A DNA stretch of 64,000 bases from Parageobacillus thermantarcticus (GTDB lineage Bacteria > Bacillota > Bacilli > Bacillales > Anoxybacillaceae). The stretch lies in contig NZ_FOJS01000001.1 in assembly GCF_900111865.1 (NCBI RefSeq), forward strand, positions 186,001 through 250,000. The letters run 5' to 3'. How positions within the stretch are numbered: the stretch's first letter is position 1; each line of letters starts with the position of its first letter. Below the pieces are notes generated by a model. It was not told the DNA's origin, made no database searches, and saw nothing but the letters and a program-made list of their open reading frames with translations. The translations under genes were made by a program, and so were the position numbers. Below are positions 31,657 to 40,453 of this stretch, in pieces.

Positions 31657-31693
31657 AAACAGAAAGAGGTAGCACACGCCTACCTCTTTTTTA
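31657..31693. terminator. Hairpin between gerM and rph
   Basis: AGAGGTAG (31665-31672) pairs with CTACCTCT (31680-31687). The plus-strand T run (six T) is better than the minus-strand one (TTCTGTTT), so termination of gerM may be partial. Confidence 0.65.
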
Positions 31694-31790
31694 TATCATA
31701 ATATCGCATCCAACTGCTAGCCGCTCTATTCGTTTACACAATAATTTTTCTAAAATAGTGTAAGATTCTGTCATTAAATAAATGATTTTT

Positions 31791-32867
31791 TTAAAAGCTT
31801 TCTGCGTTTACTTTTTCCGGCCTTGTCACCGGCTCGGATAGCGGTTTTCCATCTTCTCTTACAAGATTTGCCTTTCCATTTACCGTAATCGCGACACTTT
31901 CAATTCCTTTTTGCTCGGTTAATGAAAGAACGAGCGAATTTAATACATGATCCAAAATGACATTTTTCTTATTGCTGCCGTAAATCGCTTCATTGAAGTT
32001 TAGCGTTACTTTCCCATCTTCATATTTTGGCTTTCCCACTAACTGAGTATCTGGCTGAAACTCACTTGCAAGACCGCTGCCATAGCTCGGCCCTTTAATT
32101 AATTCGTTCACCGCGGCAACAACATCGTCTTTTTCTTTATTGGGCACGCGCCGTGTTACAGGGACGTAGTACGTATTGTTTCCTTGCTGCGCGACAAAAT
32201 AAACGGTAACAGGGTGCGTATTTGTAATATCAATAACACCGCTTGCTTCCATATTAATCCCATCGGCGCGGCTGACGCCATCTTGGATCGGTGTTTTATT
32301 GACAGGCATGACATCTTGGTCATAGCCGTTAATGCGAATTTTTACTTTTTTCACATTATCAAACTGTGTCAACGTCCATGTAATGGCCTGTAAAATTTTC
32401 TTTTCGTCTTCCGGTCTATAATTTGCAAACTCCGGTGAGAAATCAGCGATAATCGTGCCGTCTTTCTCCAGCTTTACCCCTAACACGCGCGTATCTGCAG
32501 GCAGCACAGCGCGAAAACCGTTCGGCAACATTTCCGAAATCGGGCCATCTTCTACTAAATATTCAAGAACTTGCTTCGCGACAGCGTCCGTCTTTGGCAG
32601 TTCCACCGTCTGCGGCACGACAAATCCATTTTTATCAATTAAGTAAAGTTCACGTTTCACTGTTTCCGTTGCTTTTTTCACATCTTTTTCTTCTTTTTGG
32701 TTTTCAGTTGTTTCTTGCAGTGATTGCCCATCTTTTAAATAGCTCACATCCTGCGGCGGGTCAATTTCCTTAACCGCTTCATCCTTTCCAAATAGCCCGC
32801 AGCCGCCAAGCAACAGCAACGATGCGACAACAGATGCGGCTAGCTTCCACGCTCCTCGGTTGAACAT
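31791..32867 (-). CDS. gerM: Germination lipoprotein GerM (two GerMN domains)
   Basis: Sporulation/germination protein made in the mother cell and involved in spore cortex hydrolysis. The N-terminus is a lipoprotein signal: basic start, hydrophobic ASVVASLLLL, and lipobox LGGC with the lipidated cysteine near residue 23. Two GerMN domains follow (around residues 75-190 and 215-345), the first including EYLVEDGPISEMLP and the second ELIKGPSYGSGLASEF. Length is 358 aa. AGGAGGG precedes the ATG. A 7-7-7 dyad lies just upstream. Confidence 0.93.
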   Translation of the reverse strand: MFNRGAWKLAASVVASLLLLGGCGLFGKDEAVKEIDPPQDVSYLKDGQSLQETTENQKEEKDVKKATETVKRELYLIDKNGFVVPQTVELPKTDAVAKQVLEYLVEDGPISEMLPNGFRAVLPADTRVLGVKLEKDGTIIADFSPEFANYRPEDEKKILQAITWTLTQFDNVKKVKIRINGYDQDVMPVNKTPIQDGVSRADGINMEASGVIDITNTHPVTVYFVAQQGNNTYYVPVTRRVPNKEKDDVVAAVNELIKGPSYGSGLASEFQPDTQLVGKPKYEDGKVTLNFNEAIYGSNKKNVILDHVLNSLVLSLTEQKGIESVAITVNGKANLVREDGKPLSEPVTRPEKVNAESF

Positions 32868-32883
32868 GAAATTTCCCTCCTAC

Positions 32884-32904
32884 ACATAGTTTGTACTACT
32901 ATGT
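32884..32904. other. Perfect dyad in the gerM leader
   Basis: ACATAGT (32884-32890) and ACTATGT (32898-32904) form an inverted repeat with a 7-bp spacer, ending 17 bp from the gerM start. It could be an operator or a leader hairpin; no known box was recognised. Confidence 0.4.
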
Positions 32905-32930
32905 ATACGAGCACTTTTGGAAAATAGAAT

Positions 32931-32967
32931 AAAAAAATCCTTTAGCGTAAAAGCTAAAGGATTTTTT
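32931..32967 (-). terminator. Terminator of racE
   Basis: AATCCTTTAGC and GCTAAAGGATT form an 11-bp stem with a short loop and T runs on both sides. It overlaps the racE stop. Confidence 0.92.
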
Positions 32968-33760
32968 ATAATTCTATCGTTTGAACGCGTTCAATCGGTT
33001 TTCCAAACCATTTGGAAGCAATTTTTTGGAACAGTTCCTTTGATCCCGTGGTGAAGAACAAATGCTCCGCCGCACGTTGCCCAGTATAAAGAAGATGGCT
33101 ATGATGCAAAATCGCGCTAACTTCACGCGCCGTTTCATCACCGGAGCAAATTAGTTTGACGCGTTTTCCCATATATTCTCGAATAAGAGGACTTAACAAA
33201 GGATAGTGAGTGCATCCTAAAATAAGGACATCCATATTGCTCGACTTAAACGGCTCAAGCGATTCGGCCACGATTTTCTTGGCTTCTTCCCCCTCAAAGT
33301 TTCCGCTTTCTACAAGCGGAACAAATTTCGGACACGCCAAACTTTCCACATGAACTCGAGGGTTAATAGACTTTAGCGCCTTTTCATACGCGCCGCTCTT
33401 TACCGTGCCAATCGTGCCAATCACGCCGATATGGCCGTTCTTCGTCGCTTTTAACGCCGCACGAGCTCCGGGATGCACCACACCTAATACCGGGATATCG
33501 AGCTGTTCCCGAATTTCGTCCAATACGACAGCTGTCGCCGTATTGCAAGCAATAACAAGCATTTTAATATTATACTGCAATAAATAATTCGTCATTTCCC
33601 ATGTAAACTGACGAATTTCTTCTTCTGGGCGTGGTCCGTACGGGCAACGCGCCGTATCTCCGAGATAAATAATCCGTTCTTTTGGCAATTGTCGCATGAT
33701 TTCTTTTGCAACGGTTAATCCGCCAACTCCTGAGTCAATAACACCAATTGCTCTTTCCAA
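32966..33760 (-). CDS. racE: Glutamate racemase
   Basis: Interconverts L- and D-glutamate to supply peptidoglycan (and, in some bacilli, poly-glutamate). Catalytic pair: Cys in VIACNTATA and Cys in LGCTHYPLL; Asp9 in DSGVGGLTV. Length is 264 aa. It starts with TTG (33760) behind GAGGCG. The upstream MarR gene ysmB ends ten bases away, so the two are probably co-transcribed. Confidence 0.96.
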   Translation of the reverse strand: MERAIGVIDSGVGGLTVAKEIMRQLPKERIIYLGDTARCPYGPRPEEEIRQFTWEMTNYLLQYNIKMLVIACNTATAVVLDEIREQLDIPVLGVVHPGARAALKATKNGHIGVIGTIGTVKSGAYEKALKSINPRVHVESLACPKFVPLVESGNFEGEEAKKIVAESLEPFKSSNMDVLILGCTHYPLLSPLIREYMGKRVKLICSGDETAREVSAILHHSHLLYTGQRAAEHLFFTTGSKELFQKIASKWFGKPIERVQTIEL

Positions 33761-33769
33761 GTGATCGCC

Positions 33770-34213
33770 TCATTCTTTTTTCATTTCTTGATGTAATTTT
33801 CGCAAGCATTTCTCTAAAAAGACAATTTCTTCATCGGAAAAACTTTGCAGCACTCGCGCCAAGTCGTGTTGGCGCTTTTTAATCACTTCCTCGATAATTC
33901 GCTCACCTTCTTCAAGAAGATGGATGCGCACGACTCGCCGGTCATGGCGGTCTTTTACTCTAGCAACAAGTCCGTTTCTTTCCATTCGATCTACTAAATC
34001 TGTAGTTGTGCTGCACGCCAAATACATTTTGTTCGATAATTCACCAATCGTCAAGTCCCCTTCTTCTAACAGCCATTGCAACGCAACGAATTGCGGCGGT
34101 GTAATCGGGTACTGCGTTAAAATTTCGCGACCTCGTTGTTTTAAAATCGCGGCGATATAGCGAAGCAACTTTTCAAGTTCAGCAACAGTCTTTTCATCCA
34201 AGTGAAACGGCAT
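33770..34213 (-). CDS. ysmB: MarR-family transcriptional regulator YsmB
   Basis: Winged-helix dimeric regulator of the MarR family: TIGELSNKMYLACSTTTDLV is the helix-turn-helix and KDRHDRRVVRIHLLEEG the wing. No redox cysteine signature is obvious apart from the cysteine in the recognition helix. The frame opens at 34237; AGGGGAG before the ATG at 34213 (147 aa) sets the start. Its targets are unknown. Placement next to racE and gerE is conserved. Confidence 0.88.
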   Translation of the reverse strand: MPFHLDEKTVAELEKLLRYIAAILKQRGREILTQYPITPPQFVALQWLLEEGDLTIGELSNKMYLACSTTTDLVDRMERNGLVARVKDRHDRRVVRIHLLEEGERIIEEVIKKRQHDLARVLQSFSDEEIVFLEKCLRKLHQEMKKE

Positions 34214-34411
34214 ACAATCTCCCCTACAACGGCGCACTTATTATTTTTAACGTTTTTCTGCAAAAATGCAATTCAAAAGCATTGATGAAGAAAATTTGTT
34301 CGACAAGTTTTTCTGCGTCATGTTCATTTTACTACACTTTCTCGCATAATCAACAGTTTTTCACTAATGAGACTTTAAAATTAAACCGCTAGACAATGTT
34401 ATTGACTCTAA

Positions 34412-34451
34412 AATATAACGAACCGGCTACCTTAAAAGTAAGGTTAGCCGG
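34412..34451 (-). terminator. Terminator of gerE
   Basis: GCCGGCTAACCTTA pairs with TAAGGTAGCCGG with one bulged A, immediately after gerE. The following minus-strand sequence is T-rich (TTCGTTATATTTT) without a clean run. Confidence 0.6.
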
Positions 34452-34457
34452 CATTCC

Positions 34458-34682
34458 TTATAGTTCAAGCTCCCCCATTCGAAGCAATTCAATAACCGCT
34501 TGGGATCGCCCCTTTACCCCAAGTTTTTGCATTGCATTCGAAATGTGGTTACGAACCGTTTTTTCACTAATAAACAGCTCTCTGGCAATTTCTTTTGTCG
34601 TCTTATCCTGAACTAATAATTCAAATACCTCTCTCTCTCTTTTCGTCAGCAACGGCTTCGGTTGAAATGATTTGTCCTTCAA
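34458..34682 (-). CDS. gerE: Spore coat gene regulator GerE
   Basis: The 74-aa LuxR-type DNA-binding protein that, with sigma-K, controls late mother-cell coat genes. It consists of a single helix-turn-helix domain: [18 protein letters not shown], then [19 protein letters not shown]. The sequence is nearly the same as I recall for B. subtilis GerE. Starts at TTG (34682) behind AAGGAGGG. A sigma-K promoter match lies upstream. Confidence 0.98.
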   Translation of the reverse strand: MKDKSFQPKPLLTKREREVFELLVQDKTTKEIARELFISEKTVRNHISNAMQKLGVKGRSQAVIELLRMGELEL

Positions 34683-34741
34683 GTATTGTAACCCTCCTTG
34701 CTTTCACTAGACCTGAACTACCGGATGGGTATTATTCACCA

Positions 34742-34770
34742 TATAGTATGTGAAAGAAGGAGTTGCGGTG
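34742..34770 (-). promoter_or_regulatory. Sigma-K promoter candidate of gerE
   Basis: Minus-strand CACC (34767-34770), 16 bp, and CATACTATA (34742-34750), matching the sigma-K pattern AC-N16/17-CATANNNTA. gerE is sigma-K dependent in B. subtilis. Confidence 0.7.
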
Positions 34771-34894
34771 ACGGAATTTCGCTTATCTAATAGAAAAATA
34801 GGTGTTTTTTCTAAACAAACGCGCTGTCTGAAACTGTTTCGCCTTGCTTCAAGAAACGCTTTTTCCTGTATGTTTATTCATTTGTTCCCCGACG

Positions 34895-34935
34895 AACAAA
34901 AAATCCTCTTCATGAAAATCATGAAGAGGATTTTC
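34895..34935 (-). terminator. Terminator of the sdhCAB operon
   Basis: AATCCTCTTCATGA and TCATGAAGAGGATT form a long perfect stem followed on the minus strand by TTTTTTG. It begins a few bases after the sdhB stop. Confidence 0.93.
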
Positions 34936-34939
34936 GCCA

Positions 34940-35701
34940 TTATACTTCGTCGCTTCCAAAGAAGTTGCGGAACATTTGAATCGTCGCTTCGCGGTTTAAC
35001 GCAGCGATCGAAGTCGTTAACGGAATTCCTTTTGGACAAGCTTGCACGCAGTTTTGCGAGTTGCCGCAGTTCGCCAAACCGCCGTCTCCCATGATCGCTT
35101 TCATCCGTTCCGCTTTATGCATCGCGCCTGTCGGATGCGCGTTAAATAGGCGCACTTGGGAAAGCGGTGCAGGGCCGATAAAGTTCGATTTGCTGTTGAC
35201 GTTTGGACATGCTTCTAAACATACGCCGCACGTCATACATTTGGAAAGTTCATACGCCCATTGGCGTTTCCGTTCCGGCATACGTGGACCAGGACCTAAG
35301 TCGTACGTTCCGTCAATTGGAATCCATGCTTTTACTTTTTTCAACGAATCAAACATGCGACTGCGGTCTACTTGCAAGTCGCGCACTACCGGGAACGTGC
35401 GCATCGGTTCCAAACGGATTGGTTGTTCCAATTTATCAATTAACGCTGTGCACGCTTGGCGAGGTTTTCCGTTAATGACCATCGAACAAGCGCCGCATAC
35501 TTCCTCAAGACAGTTCATTTCCCATACAACTGGGGTCGTTTTTTGCCCTTTCGCGTTCACCGGATTGCGGCGAATTTCCATCAGCGCGGAAATGACATTC
35601 ATATTCGGGCGATACGGAATTTCAAATTCTTCTTCATATGGCGCAGAATCAGGCCGGTCTTGACGTGTGATAATGAGTCGGATCGTTTTTTTCTCGCTCA
35701 T
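34940..35701 (-). CDS. sdhB: Succinate dehydrogenase iron-sulfur subunit
   Basis: Electron-transfer subunit of complex II. Three cluster sites are visible: [2Fe-2S] ligands in CLEEVCGACSMVINGKPRQAC, [4Fe-4S] in CMTCGVCLEACPN and [3Fe-4S] in CGNSQNCVQACPKG. Length is 253 aa. It begins three bases after the sdhA stop. Passes electrons from the SdhA flavin to heme and menaquinone in SdhC. Confidence 0.97.
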   Translation of the reverse strand: MSEKKTIRLIITRQDRPDSAPYEEEFEIPYRPNMNVISALMEIRRNPVNAKGQKTTPVVWEMNCLEEVCGACSMVINGKPRQACTALIDKLEQPIRLEPMRTFPVVRDLQVDRSRMFDSLKKVKAWIPIDGTYDLGPGPRMPERKRQWAYELSKCMTCGVCLEACPNVNSKSNFIGPAPLSQVRLFNAHPTGAMHKAERMKAIMGDGGLANCGNSQNCVQACPKGIPLTTSIAALNREATIQMFRNFFGSDEV

Positions 35702-35704
35702 CGT

Positions 35705-37462
35705 TTACTTCACTTCCTCTTTCTTTTTCGTGTAGTCGCGTTTGCGTGGCTTAATTAACGATACATCGACATCTTCATAGTGGAATGCTGGTCCATCCGG
35801 AGTATAACGCGCCATCGTTGTTTTAAGCCATTCTTTGTCATTGCGCTCTGGAAACTCCGGTTTATAGTGTGCGCCACGGCTTTCGTTACGGTTGTAAGCG
35901 CCCAGCGTAATGACCCGCGCTAATTGCAGCATATTGTACAATTGACGGACAAATGTCGCGCCTTGGTTGCTCCATTTCGATGTATCCGTTACGCTGATAT
36001 TTTTATATCGTTCAAGCAATTCTTGAATTTTTTCATCTGTTTTCAGCAACTTGTCATTGTAGCGGACGATCGTCACGTTTGCCGTCATCCATTCGCCAAG
36101 CTCTTTATGCAACACGTATGCGTTCTCCGTTCCATCCATCGATAAAATGTTATTCCAGCGTTCTTCTTCTTTTTTGACATAGCGATCGTACAACGATGAC
36201 GGCATTGCGTCCGCCGATTTTTCCAAACCGCGAATGTATCTGACCGCGTTTGGCCCAGCAACCATGCCACCGTAAATCGCTGATAATAAGGAGTTCGCTC
36301 CGAGACGGTTGGCACCATGGATCGAGTAATCGCACTCGCCAGCCGCAAACAACCCTTTAATGTTTGTCATTTGGTCATAATCGACCCATAAGCCACCCAT
36401 CGAGTAGTGTACGGCCGGGAACACTTTCATCGGCACTTTACGAGGGTCTTCACCCATAAATTTCTCGTAAATTTCAATAATACCGCCGAGTTTCACATCT
36501 AGTTCCTTCGGATCTTTATGAGAAAGATCAAGATATACCATGTTTTCTCCGTTGATGCCGAGCTTCAAGTCAACGCAAACGTGGAAAATTTCTCTTGCTG
36601 CGATATCACGAGGCACAAGGTTCCCGTAAGCCGGGTATTTTTCTTCAAGGAAATACCAAGGTTTTCCGTCTTTATATGTCCAGACTCTTCCGCCTTCCCC
36701 GCGGGCCGATTCACTCATCAACCGCAATTTATCGTCTCCCGGAATCGCCGTCGGGTGAATTTGGATAAACTCTCCGTTTGCGTAATACGCACCTTGTTGA
36801 TAGACGATCGACGCCGCCGAACCGGTGTTGATGATCGAGTTCGTCGATTTTCCGAAAATGACCCCTGGCCCGCCTGTCGCCATGATGACCGCATCCGCAG
36901 GAAACGCTTTAATTTCCATTGATCTCAAGTCTTGCGCGACAATTCCGCGGCAAATTTGTTCGTCATCTAAAACAATACCTAAAAATTCCCATCCTTCATA
37001 TTTCGTTACAAGTCCTTCTACTTCATGGCGACGCACTTGTTCATCAAGCGCATATAATATTTGCTGACCTGTCGTCGCCCCTGCGTATGCAGTGCGGTGA
37101 TGCTGTGTCCCGCCAAAGCGACGGAAATCAATCAACCCTTCAGGAGTACGGTTGAACATGACTCCCATACGGTCAAGCATATAAATGATGCCTGGCGCTG
37201 CCTCACACATCGCTTTCACTGGAGGCTGGTTCGCCAAAAAGTCACCGCCATATACGGTATCGTCAAAATGTTCCCAAGGAGAATCGCCTTCCCCTTTCGT
37301 ATTAACCGCGCCGTTAATCCCACCTTGCGCACAGACAGAGTGAGACCGCTTTACAGGCACGAGCGAGAACAACTCAACAGGCACGCCTGCTTCCGCGATT
37401 TTAATCGTTGCCATTAGTCCAGCTAGACCGCCACCAACTACGATGATTTTTCCTTTTTTCAT
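35705..37462 (-). CDS. sdhA: Succinate dehydrogenase flavoprotein subunit
   Basis: Oxidises succinate to fumarate with covalently bound FAD. The dinucleotide fold is IIVVGGGLAGLMATIKIAEAG; the covalent His-FAD site is SHSVCAQGGINGAVN; the substrate-binding C-terminal region is HGANRLGANSLLSAIYGG. Length is 585 aa. It lies in the cytoplasm, attached to SdhB. The ATG at 37462 follows AGGGAGTG. Confidence 0.97.
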   Translation of the reverse strand: MKKGKIIVVGGGLAGLMATIKIAEAGVPVELFSLVPVKRSHSVCAQGGINGAVNTKGEGDSPWEHFDDTVYGGDFLANQPPVKAMCEAAPGIIYMLDRMGVMFNRTPEGLIDFRRFGGTQHHRTAYAGATTGQQILYALDEQVRRHEVEGLVTKYEGWEFLGIVLDDEQICRGIVAQDLRSMEIKAFPADAVIMATGGPGVIFGKSTNSIINTGSAASIVYQQGAYYANGEFIQIHPTAIPGDDKLRLMSESARGEGGRVWTYKDGKPWYFLEEKYPAYGNLVPRDIAAREIFHVCVDLKLGINGENMVYLDLSHKDPKELDVKLGGIIEIYEKFMGEDPRKVPMKVFPAVHYSMGGLWVDYDQMTNIKGLFAAGECDYSIHGANRLGANSLLSAIYGGMVAGPNAVRYIRGLEKSADAMPSSLYDRYVKKEEERWNNILSMDGTENAYVLHKELGEWMTANVTIVRYNDKLLKTDEKIQELLERYKNISVTDTSKWSNQGATFVRQLYNMLQLARVITLGAYNRNESRGAHYKPEFPERNDKEWLKTTMARYTPDGPAFHYEDVDVSLIKPRKRDYTKKKEEVK

Positions 37463-37492
37463 TGCTACTCACTCCCTAAAAGATTGCTAGTA

Positions 37493-38101
37493 TTAAGCAA
37501 ATGCTAAAATGGCACGAATGCCGACGATGGAAAGCGCGACAAAAATGAGCATTGTCACGTATGTAAAAACTTGTTGTGAACGAGGAGACACCGTTAACCC
37601 CCAGCTTACACAGAAAGACCATAAACCGTTTGCAAAATGGAACACCGTTGACAAAATTCCGACAATATAAAACGCAAGCATAGCCGGATTATCGACGATA
37701 TTCGCCATCATTTCATAGTTTACGTCCGCTCCAAATGCGGCTTGCACTCGAGTTTCATATACATGCCATGTCACAAAAATTAATGTGATGATTCCGGTGA
37801 TCCGCTGCAACACAAACATCCAGTTGCGGAAGTACCCGAAACGTCCCACGTTAAATTTCGCCGTAAAAGCGATATAAAGCCCATAAATAGCGTGGAACAA
37901 CAGCGGAAGAAAAATGACGAATATTTCTAAAAAATAACGAAACGGTAAATTCTCCATAAAGGAAGCAGCGCGGTTAAACGCTTCCGGTCCTCTTGTCGCA
38001 AAATGGTTTACGACTAAATGTTGCACTAAAAAGATTCCTACTGGAATGACTCCCAACAGTGAATGGAGCCGACGATAGTAAAACTCGCGATTTCCTGCCA
38101 T
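37493..38101 (-). CDS. sdhC: Succinate dehydrogenase cytochrome b558 subunit
   Basis: Single-chain membrane anchor with two b hemes (type B succinate:menaquinone reductase). Five hydrophobic helices are seen, with histidines in the expected helices: RLHSLLGVIPVG, HLVVNHFATRG, FHAIYGLYIAF, TWHVYETR and FHFANGLWSFC. The frame is open from 38155, but AAGGGGG places the start at the ATG at 38101 (202 aa, the family length). First gene of sdhCAB, with a good promoter upstream. Confidence 0.96.
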   Translation of the reverse strand: MAGNREFYYRRLHSLLGVIPVGIFLVQHLVVNHFATRGPEAFNRAASFMENLPFRYFLEIFVIFLPLLFHAIYGLYIAFTAKFNVGRFGYFRNWMFVLQRITGIITLIFVTWHVYETRVQAAFGADVNYEMMANIVDNPAMLAFYIVGILSTVFHFANGLWSFCVSWGLTVSPRSQQVFTYVTMLIFVALSIVGIRAILAFA

Positions 38102-38226
38102 TATGTAAACCCCCTTTAAATAGTAACAACAATGAAAATAGTGCTCCCCATCCACAAAAATGAGAACATGAATGATTAATAGAGTTTGTAACTGCTTCCA
38201 TTCCCATTAATCATTGTGTCACATTC

Positions 38227-38255
38227 ATTGTACTCCCACATCGTACAAGCGTCAA
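38227..38255 (-). promoter_or_regulatory. Sigma-A promoter of sdhCAB
   Basis: Minus-strand TTGACG (38250-38255), 17-bp spacer, TACAAT (38227-38232), about 125 bp upstream of sdhC. The leader in between shows no recognised riboswitch. Confidence 0.82.
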
Positions 38256-38381
38256 GAAAACAAAGTCACAAAATGTTCAAACGTTTGAATATTAAAACAA
38301 CATCTAAAAATCATCAGAAAGATAATGCACGCTTCCCTCCGTTTCGTTATAATGTTGAATAGATAGAAAGAGGGGAATCAC

Positions 38382-38837
38382 GTGAAACTGCCATCACTAG
38401 AAGAACAATACAAAACATTAGAAAACATTCATATTTCCGCATTTGGCTCTGAACTCATTCGGCAAATTCTTCTTCCTGAATTGCTCGGAAAAGAAACAGC
38501 AAGCATTTTATACTGGGCTGGTAAAAGCTTGGCGCGCCGCTATCCGCTAGAAACAATGCCCGATGTTATCGCGTTTTTTGAAAAAGCCGGATGGGGAACA
38601 CTTTCCATTGTCGAAGAGCGCAGCGACGAGTTGCATGTCGAGTTGACAGGCCCGATCATTACCGCGCGGTTCGCTCTCCACGAAAATTGCACGTTCCAGC
38701 TGGAAGCGGGCTTTCTCGCTCAGCAAATCGAGCACCAAAAGCGCCGCGTTGCCGAAGCGTTCGAACAGCAAAAGAAACGGGCTAATAAAGCGCTAATCAT
38801 TATCAAATGGGATCGCAAAGATGAAATAAATCGCTAA
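38382..38837 (+). CDS. yslB: DUF2507 protein YslB
   Basis: Cytoplasmic protein of 151 aa with the compact alpha/beta composition of the DUF2507 (V4R-like) family; visible features include LYWAGKSLARRYPL and FALHENCTFQLEAGFLAQQIE. Molecular function is not known to me. It is transcribed divergently from sdhC and converges on lysC, the same arrangement as B. subtilis yslB. AAGAGGGGAATCACGTG precedes the first codons; the ATG-less start is read as GTG at 38382. Confidence 0.85.
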   Translation: MKLPSLEEQYKTLENIHISAFGSELIRQILLPELLGKETASILYWAGKSLARRYPLETMPDVIAFFEKAGWGTLSIVEERSDELHVELTGPIITARFALHENCTFQLEAGFLAQQIEHQKRRVAEAFEQQKKRANKALIIIKWDRKDEINR

Positions 38838-38867
38838 GAAGCCTGCGCCGCGCAGGCTTCTGTCATT
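38838..38867. terminator. Hairpin between yslB and lysC
   Basis: GAAGCCTGCG (38838-38847) and CGCAGGCTTC (38851-38860) form a strong stem with a 3-nt loop between converging genes. T runs are poor on both sides. Confidence 0.6.
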
Positions 38868-39354
38868 TTACGTGCGCCGCTTTCGCTTCATCGGCGAGCC
38901 CGAACGCTTCATGAAGCGCTTCAACTGCTCGTACCATGTTTTCTTCGTCAATCACCGTGGAAATTTTAATTTCCGACGTGCTGACCATTTTTATTTCAAT
39001 TCCTTGATTTGCCAAAATTTCAAACATTTTTGCGGCTACCCCCGGATTGGAAATCATGCCGGAGCCGACGATCGACACTTTGGCCAAACCGCTTTCGTAT
39101 TGCACGTTCGCCCCTTCCAATGACTGCAATACTTGAAGCGTTTCTGGCAGATCTTGAGTGTGAATCGAAAAAGAAACGGACGCTTCTTCTGAGTTAGTAG
39201 CGCTTTGAATAATAATATCTACATTGATGCCTCGATTGGCAAGCGCTGTAAAAATAGTCGGCAATGTATATAAATTATGTTTAATTCCATACACTGTCAC
39301 TTTCGTTACTTGATCTTCAAACGCAATTCCTCGCACGATTAAATGCTGCTCCAT
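38863..39354 (-). CDS. lysC: Aspartokinase II, beta subunit (internal translation start)
   Basis: Within lysC, minus-strand AAAGGAGGAAG lies five bases before an ATG at 39354 in the same frame. This would give a 163-aa protein made of the ACT regulatory domains only ([15 protein letters not shown] to the end). The known B. subtilis aspartokinase II is an alpha2-beta2 enzyme whose beta chain arises from such an internal start. The strong Shine-Dalgarno sequence inside a coding region supports the same here. Confidence 0.82.
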   Translation of the reverse strand: MEQHLIVRGIAFEDQVTKVTVYGIKHNLYTLPTIFTALANRGINVDIIIQSATNSEEASVSFSIHTQDLPETLQVLQSLEGANVQYESGLAKVSIVGSGMISNPGVAAKMFEILANQGIEIKMVSTSEIKISTVIDEENMVRAVEALHEAFGLADEAKAAHVK

Positions 39355-40089
39355 TGAAACTTCCTCCTTTACGATCGTTCCACTTTCCCTTTCCATGCTC
39401 GAACGCACTTCAAGCAACACTTCATAATTTTTCGCGAATTCAACGGCGCGCGGATGCAGCACTCCCGCCCCTAAGTTGGCTAACTCAAGCATTTCGTCAT
39501 AAGAAATCTCTTTTATTTTTCTTGCCGTTTTTACGTAACGCGGATCTGTCGTAAACACGCCGGTTACGTCCGTATAAATATCGCACTTATCCGCTTTTAG
39601 CGCCGCCGCCAACGCCACCGCCGTCGTATCGGAGCCGCCGCGTCCGAGCGTAGTAATTTCCCCTGTTTCCGTCACTCCTTGAAATCCCGCCACGATCACA
39701 ATTGCTCCTTCATCAAGGTGACGGCGGATTCTGGTCGTATCAATATTCATAATGCGGGCATTGCCGTGCATTTCTTCCGTCGTGATTCCCGCTTGCCATC
39801 CTGTTAACGAAACGGCCTTGCATCCTTTTTCATGAAGCGCCATTGCAAGCAGCGCAATGCTCACTTGTTCCCCTGTCGAAAGAAGCATATCCATTTCGCG
39901 CTTGCTCGGATGATCGGAAATTTGTTTCGCTAAGTCGACAAGTTCATCGGTTGTTTTTCCCATCGCAGAAACAACGACGACGACTTTATTTCCCTTTTTT
40001 GCTTCCTCAACGACCCGATTCGCCACATGTTGAATTCTTTCGATCGAGCCAACAGACGTTCCGCCAAATTTTTGTACAATAATTCCCAC
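38863..40089 (-). CDS. lysC: Aspartokinase II, alpha subunit
   Basis: Phosphorylates aspartate, the first step of the lysine, threonine and methionine pathway. N-terminal amino acid kinase domain ([29 protein letters not shown]) and two C-terminal ACT domains that bind lysine. Length is 408 aa. As in B. subtilis, the gene contains an internal in-frame start for a separate beta subunit. It is preceded by a lysine riboswitch, so lysine represses it at the RNA level. Confidence 0.96.
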   Translation of the reverse strand: MGIIVQKFGGTSVGSIERIQHVANRVVEEAKKGNKVVVVVSAMGKTTDELVDLAKQISDHPSKREMDMLLSTGEQVSIALLAMALHEKGCKAVSLTGWQAGITTEEMHGNARIMNIDTTRIRRHLDEGAIVIVAGFQGVTETGEITTLGRGGSDTTAVALAAALKADKCDIYTDVTGVFTTDPRYVKTARKIKEISYDEMLELANLGAGVLHPRAVEFAKNYEVLLEVRSSMERESGTIVKEEVSMEQHLIVRGIAFEDQVTKVTVYGIKHNLYTLPTIFTALANRGINVDIIIQSATNSEEASVSFSIHTQDLPETLQVLQSLEGANVQYESGLAKVSIVGSGMISNPGVAAKMFEILANQGIEIKMVSTSEIKISTVIDEENMVRAVEALHEAFGLADEAKAAHVK

Positions 40090-40131
40090 TATGTCTCACC
40101 CTTTTACCTATGAATGTCGCTTATTGCTTGC

Positions 40132-40167
40132 AAATAAAAACAGCAATGAGAGAAATCCCATTGCTGT
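40132..40167 (-). terminator. Expression-platform terminator of the lysine riboswitch
   Basis: CAGCAATG (40160-40167) and CATTGCTG (40141-40148) form the stem; the minus strand continues TTTTTATTTG. Confidence 0.88.
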
Positions 40168-40398
40168 GCATCACGAAACGAAAAAAATCGAATTCGCACC
40201 GCACAGTGAGATAGCTCTCCAAGATGAACCCCATCTTGACAGTCCTACATTTCTTAAACGCAGGACCAGCGGAAAAAGCAATGAGACTTTTTCCACTTCG
40301 GCGAAGCTCCCCTTTCCACATCCATCTTCGGAACTCATTTTCCTCCGAATGTGTACTCTTGAAGTTCGCGCCTCTATCTTCACTTCGGCGTTCGGAAG
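40132..40398 (-). ncRNA. Lysine riboswitch (L-box) of lysC
   Basis: On the minus strand the leader has the L-box core: GATAGAGGCGCGAACTTCAAG, then AGTA, later GGAAAGGGGAGCTTCGCCGAAG, characteristic of the lysine aptamer five-way junction. It ends with a terminator hairpin CAGCAATG/CATTGCTG and T run (40132-40167). Lysine binding should favour termination ahead of lysC. Confidence 0.92.
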
Positions 40399-40404
40399 TG
40401 TATA

Positions 40405-40432
40405 AATATAAAATTTATTGCAATCATATCAA
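40405..40432 (-). promoter_or_regulatory. Candidate sigma-A promoter of lysC
   Basis: Minus-strand TTGATA (40427-40432) and TATATT (40405-40410) separated by 16 bp, immediately upstream of the lysine riboswitch. Confidence 0.6.
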
Positions 40433-40453
40433 ACTTTTATGTTGTTGACAATA

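Noticed and set aside
34750-35094. Plus-strand 114-codon frame between gerE and sdhB
   Set aside because: It runs through the sdh terminator and into antisense of sdhB; the frame is explained by sdhB codon bias.
40091-40448. Short frames on both strands in the lysC leader
   Set aside because: The region is a lysine riboswitch with terminator; the frames have no ribosome binding sites and are incidental.
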